From Sipunculus nudus (Eukaryota > Annelida > Sipuncula > Golfingiida > Sipunculidae): a DNA stretch of 64,000 bases. A program made the position numbers and the translations under genes. The DNA is taken from the NCBI GenBank assembly GCA_026874595.1, contig CM049319.1:17775101-17839100 (forward strand). Reading direction: 5' to 3'. Of the stretch, positions 63,844-64,000 are shown in pieces (within the stretch, counting starts at the first letter, position 1; each line of letters starts with the position of its first letter). A model generated the notes under the pieces. That model was not told where the DNA came from, ran no database searches, and was given only the letters and a program-made list of their open reading frames with translations.

Positions 63844-64000
63844 CAAAGAGCTGCCGTTCGTTATTGACTCTAATGTGATATTTAATAATGGGTTATCTTT
63901 GAACATGATTATTGTCTTTTTACGGTAATAGCTGCTTTTGCTTCTCAGTGATATCTAGTATTCGGACTTTGAACGATATAGATGTTTTAAATATCTTTTG
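63844..64000 (+). other. Start of the 3' UTR of the LRR-Ig gene, cut by the window edge
   Basis: The coding region ends with TAG at 63841-63843. The remaining 157 bases contain no AATAAA or ATTAAA signal, so polyadenylation is probably beyond the window. Confidence 0.6.

Overview
The window is animal nuclear DNA, AT-rich and dominated by repeats, with a single intact protein gene at its right edge. The organism is most likely a marine mollusc, probably a bivalve. The grounds are an LRR-Ig receptor with an intronless coding region, dispersed repeats of the type that begin TTTTTAGCTCAGCTGAC and carry GTCCGTCCGT, many short non-autonomous DNA transposons, very long (AT)n arrays, and poly-G/poly-C tracts. 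The species assignment is inference. No bacterial, viral or organellar genes are visible.

Layout. From 1 to 34.6 kb there is no intact gene. This part holds at least five families of short inverted-repeat elements: a TTAA-flanked pair at 1.2 and 7.8 kb; an element at 7.2 kb with an internal 21-bp array; three copies of a family whose ends read GGTATGGTTCTCAGGCAC at 11.5, 27.4 and 33.4 kb; GGGGCGGATCCAG-ended hAT-like elements; and AACCTCT-ended elements. It also holds a LINE reverse-transcriptase remnant at 15.3 kb, a 2-kb minisatellite at 18.4-20.4 kb, an ATC-rich tract at 23 kb and a possible LTR at 31.4-32.0 kb.

From 34,626 to 47,210 there is a unit of about 12.6 kb. It is bounded by matching inverted termini (CACTCTAAAAATGGAT), by TA on both sides, and by arrays of TTGGTTGA/TCAACCAA repeats just inside each end. 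The same GACAGA-rich sequence continues on both outer sides, as expected for an insertion. Inside are a CpG-rich promoter-like segment and at least four exon-like blocks. Two junctions fit in splice phase, but the reading frame is broken by a stop and frameshifts. I read this as a large DNA transposon, or a transposon-captured locus, with a decayed gene. It is the most interesting object in the window.

From 47.2 to 60.3 kb there is again no intact gene. An interstitial telomere-like block runs (TTTAGG)n, then GGTCA-type, then (TTAGG)n at 48.2 kb. A GC/CpG-rich block lies at 50.7-51.25 kb and an exon-like block with a strong splice donor at 56.6-56.8 kb; either could be an upstream exon or promoter of the receptor gene. 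From 60,302 to the right edge lies the terminal exon of the receptor gene: 5' UTR, an uninterrupted coding region from the ATG at 60,505 to the stop at 63,843, and the start of the 3' UTR. The product is a single-pass cell-surface protein with a signal peptide, LRRNT, about 20 LRRs, LRRCT, one Ig-like domain, one membrane helix and a tyrosine-rich tail.
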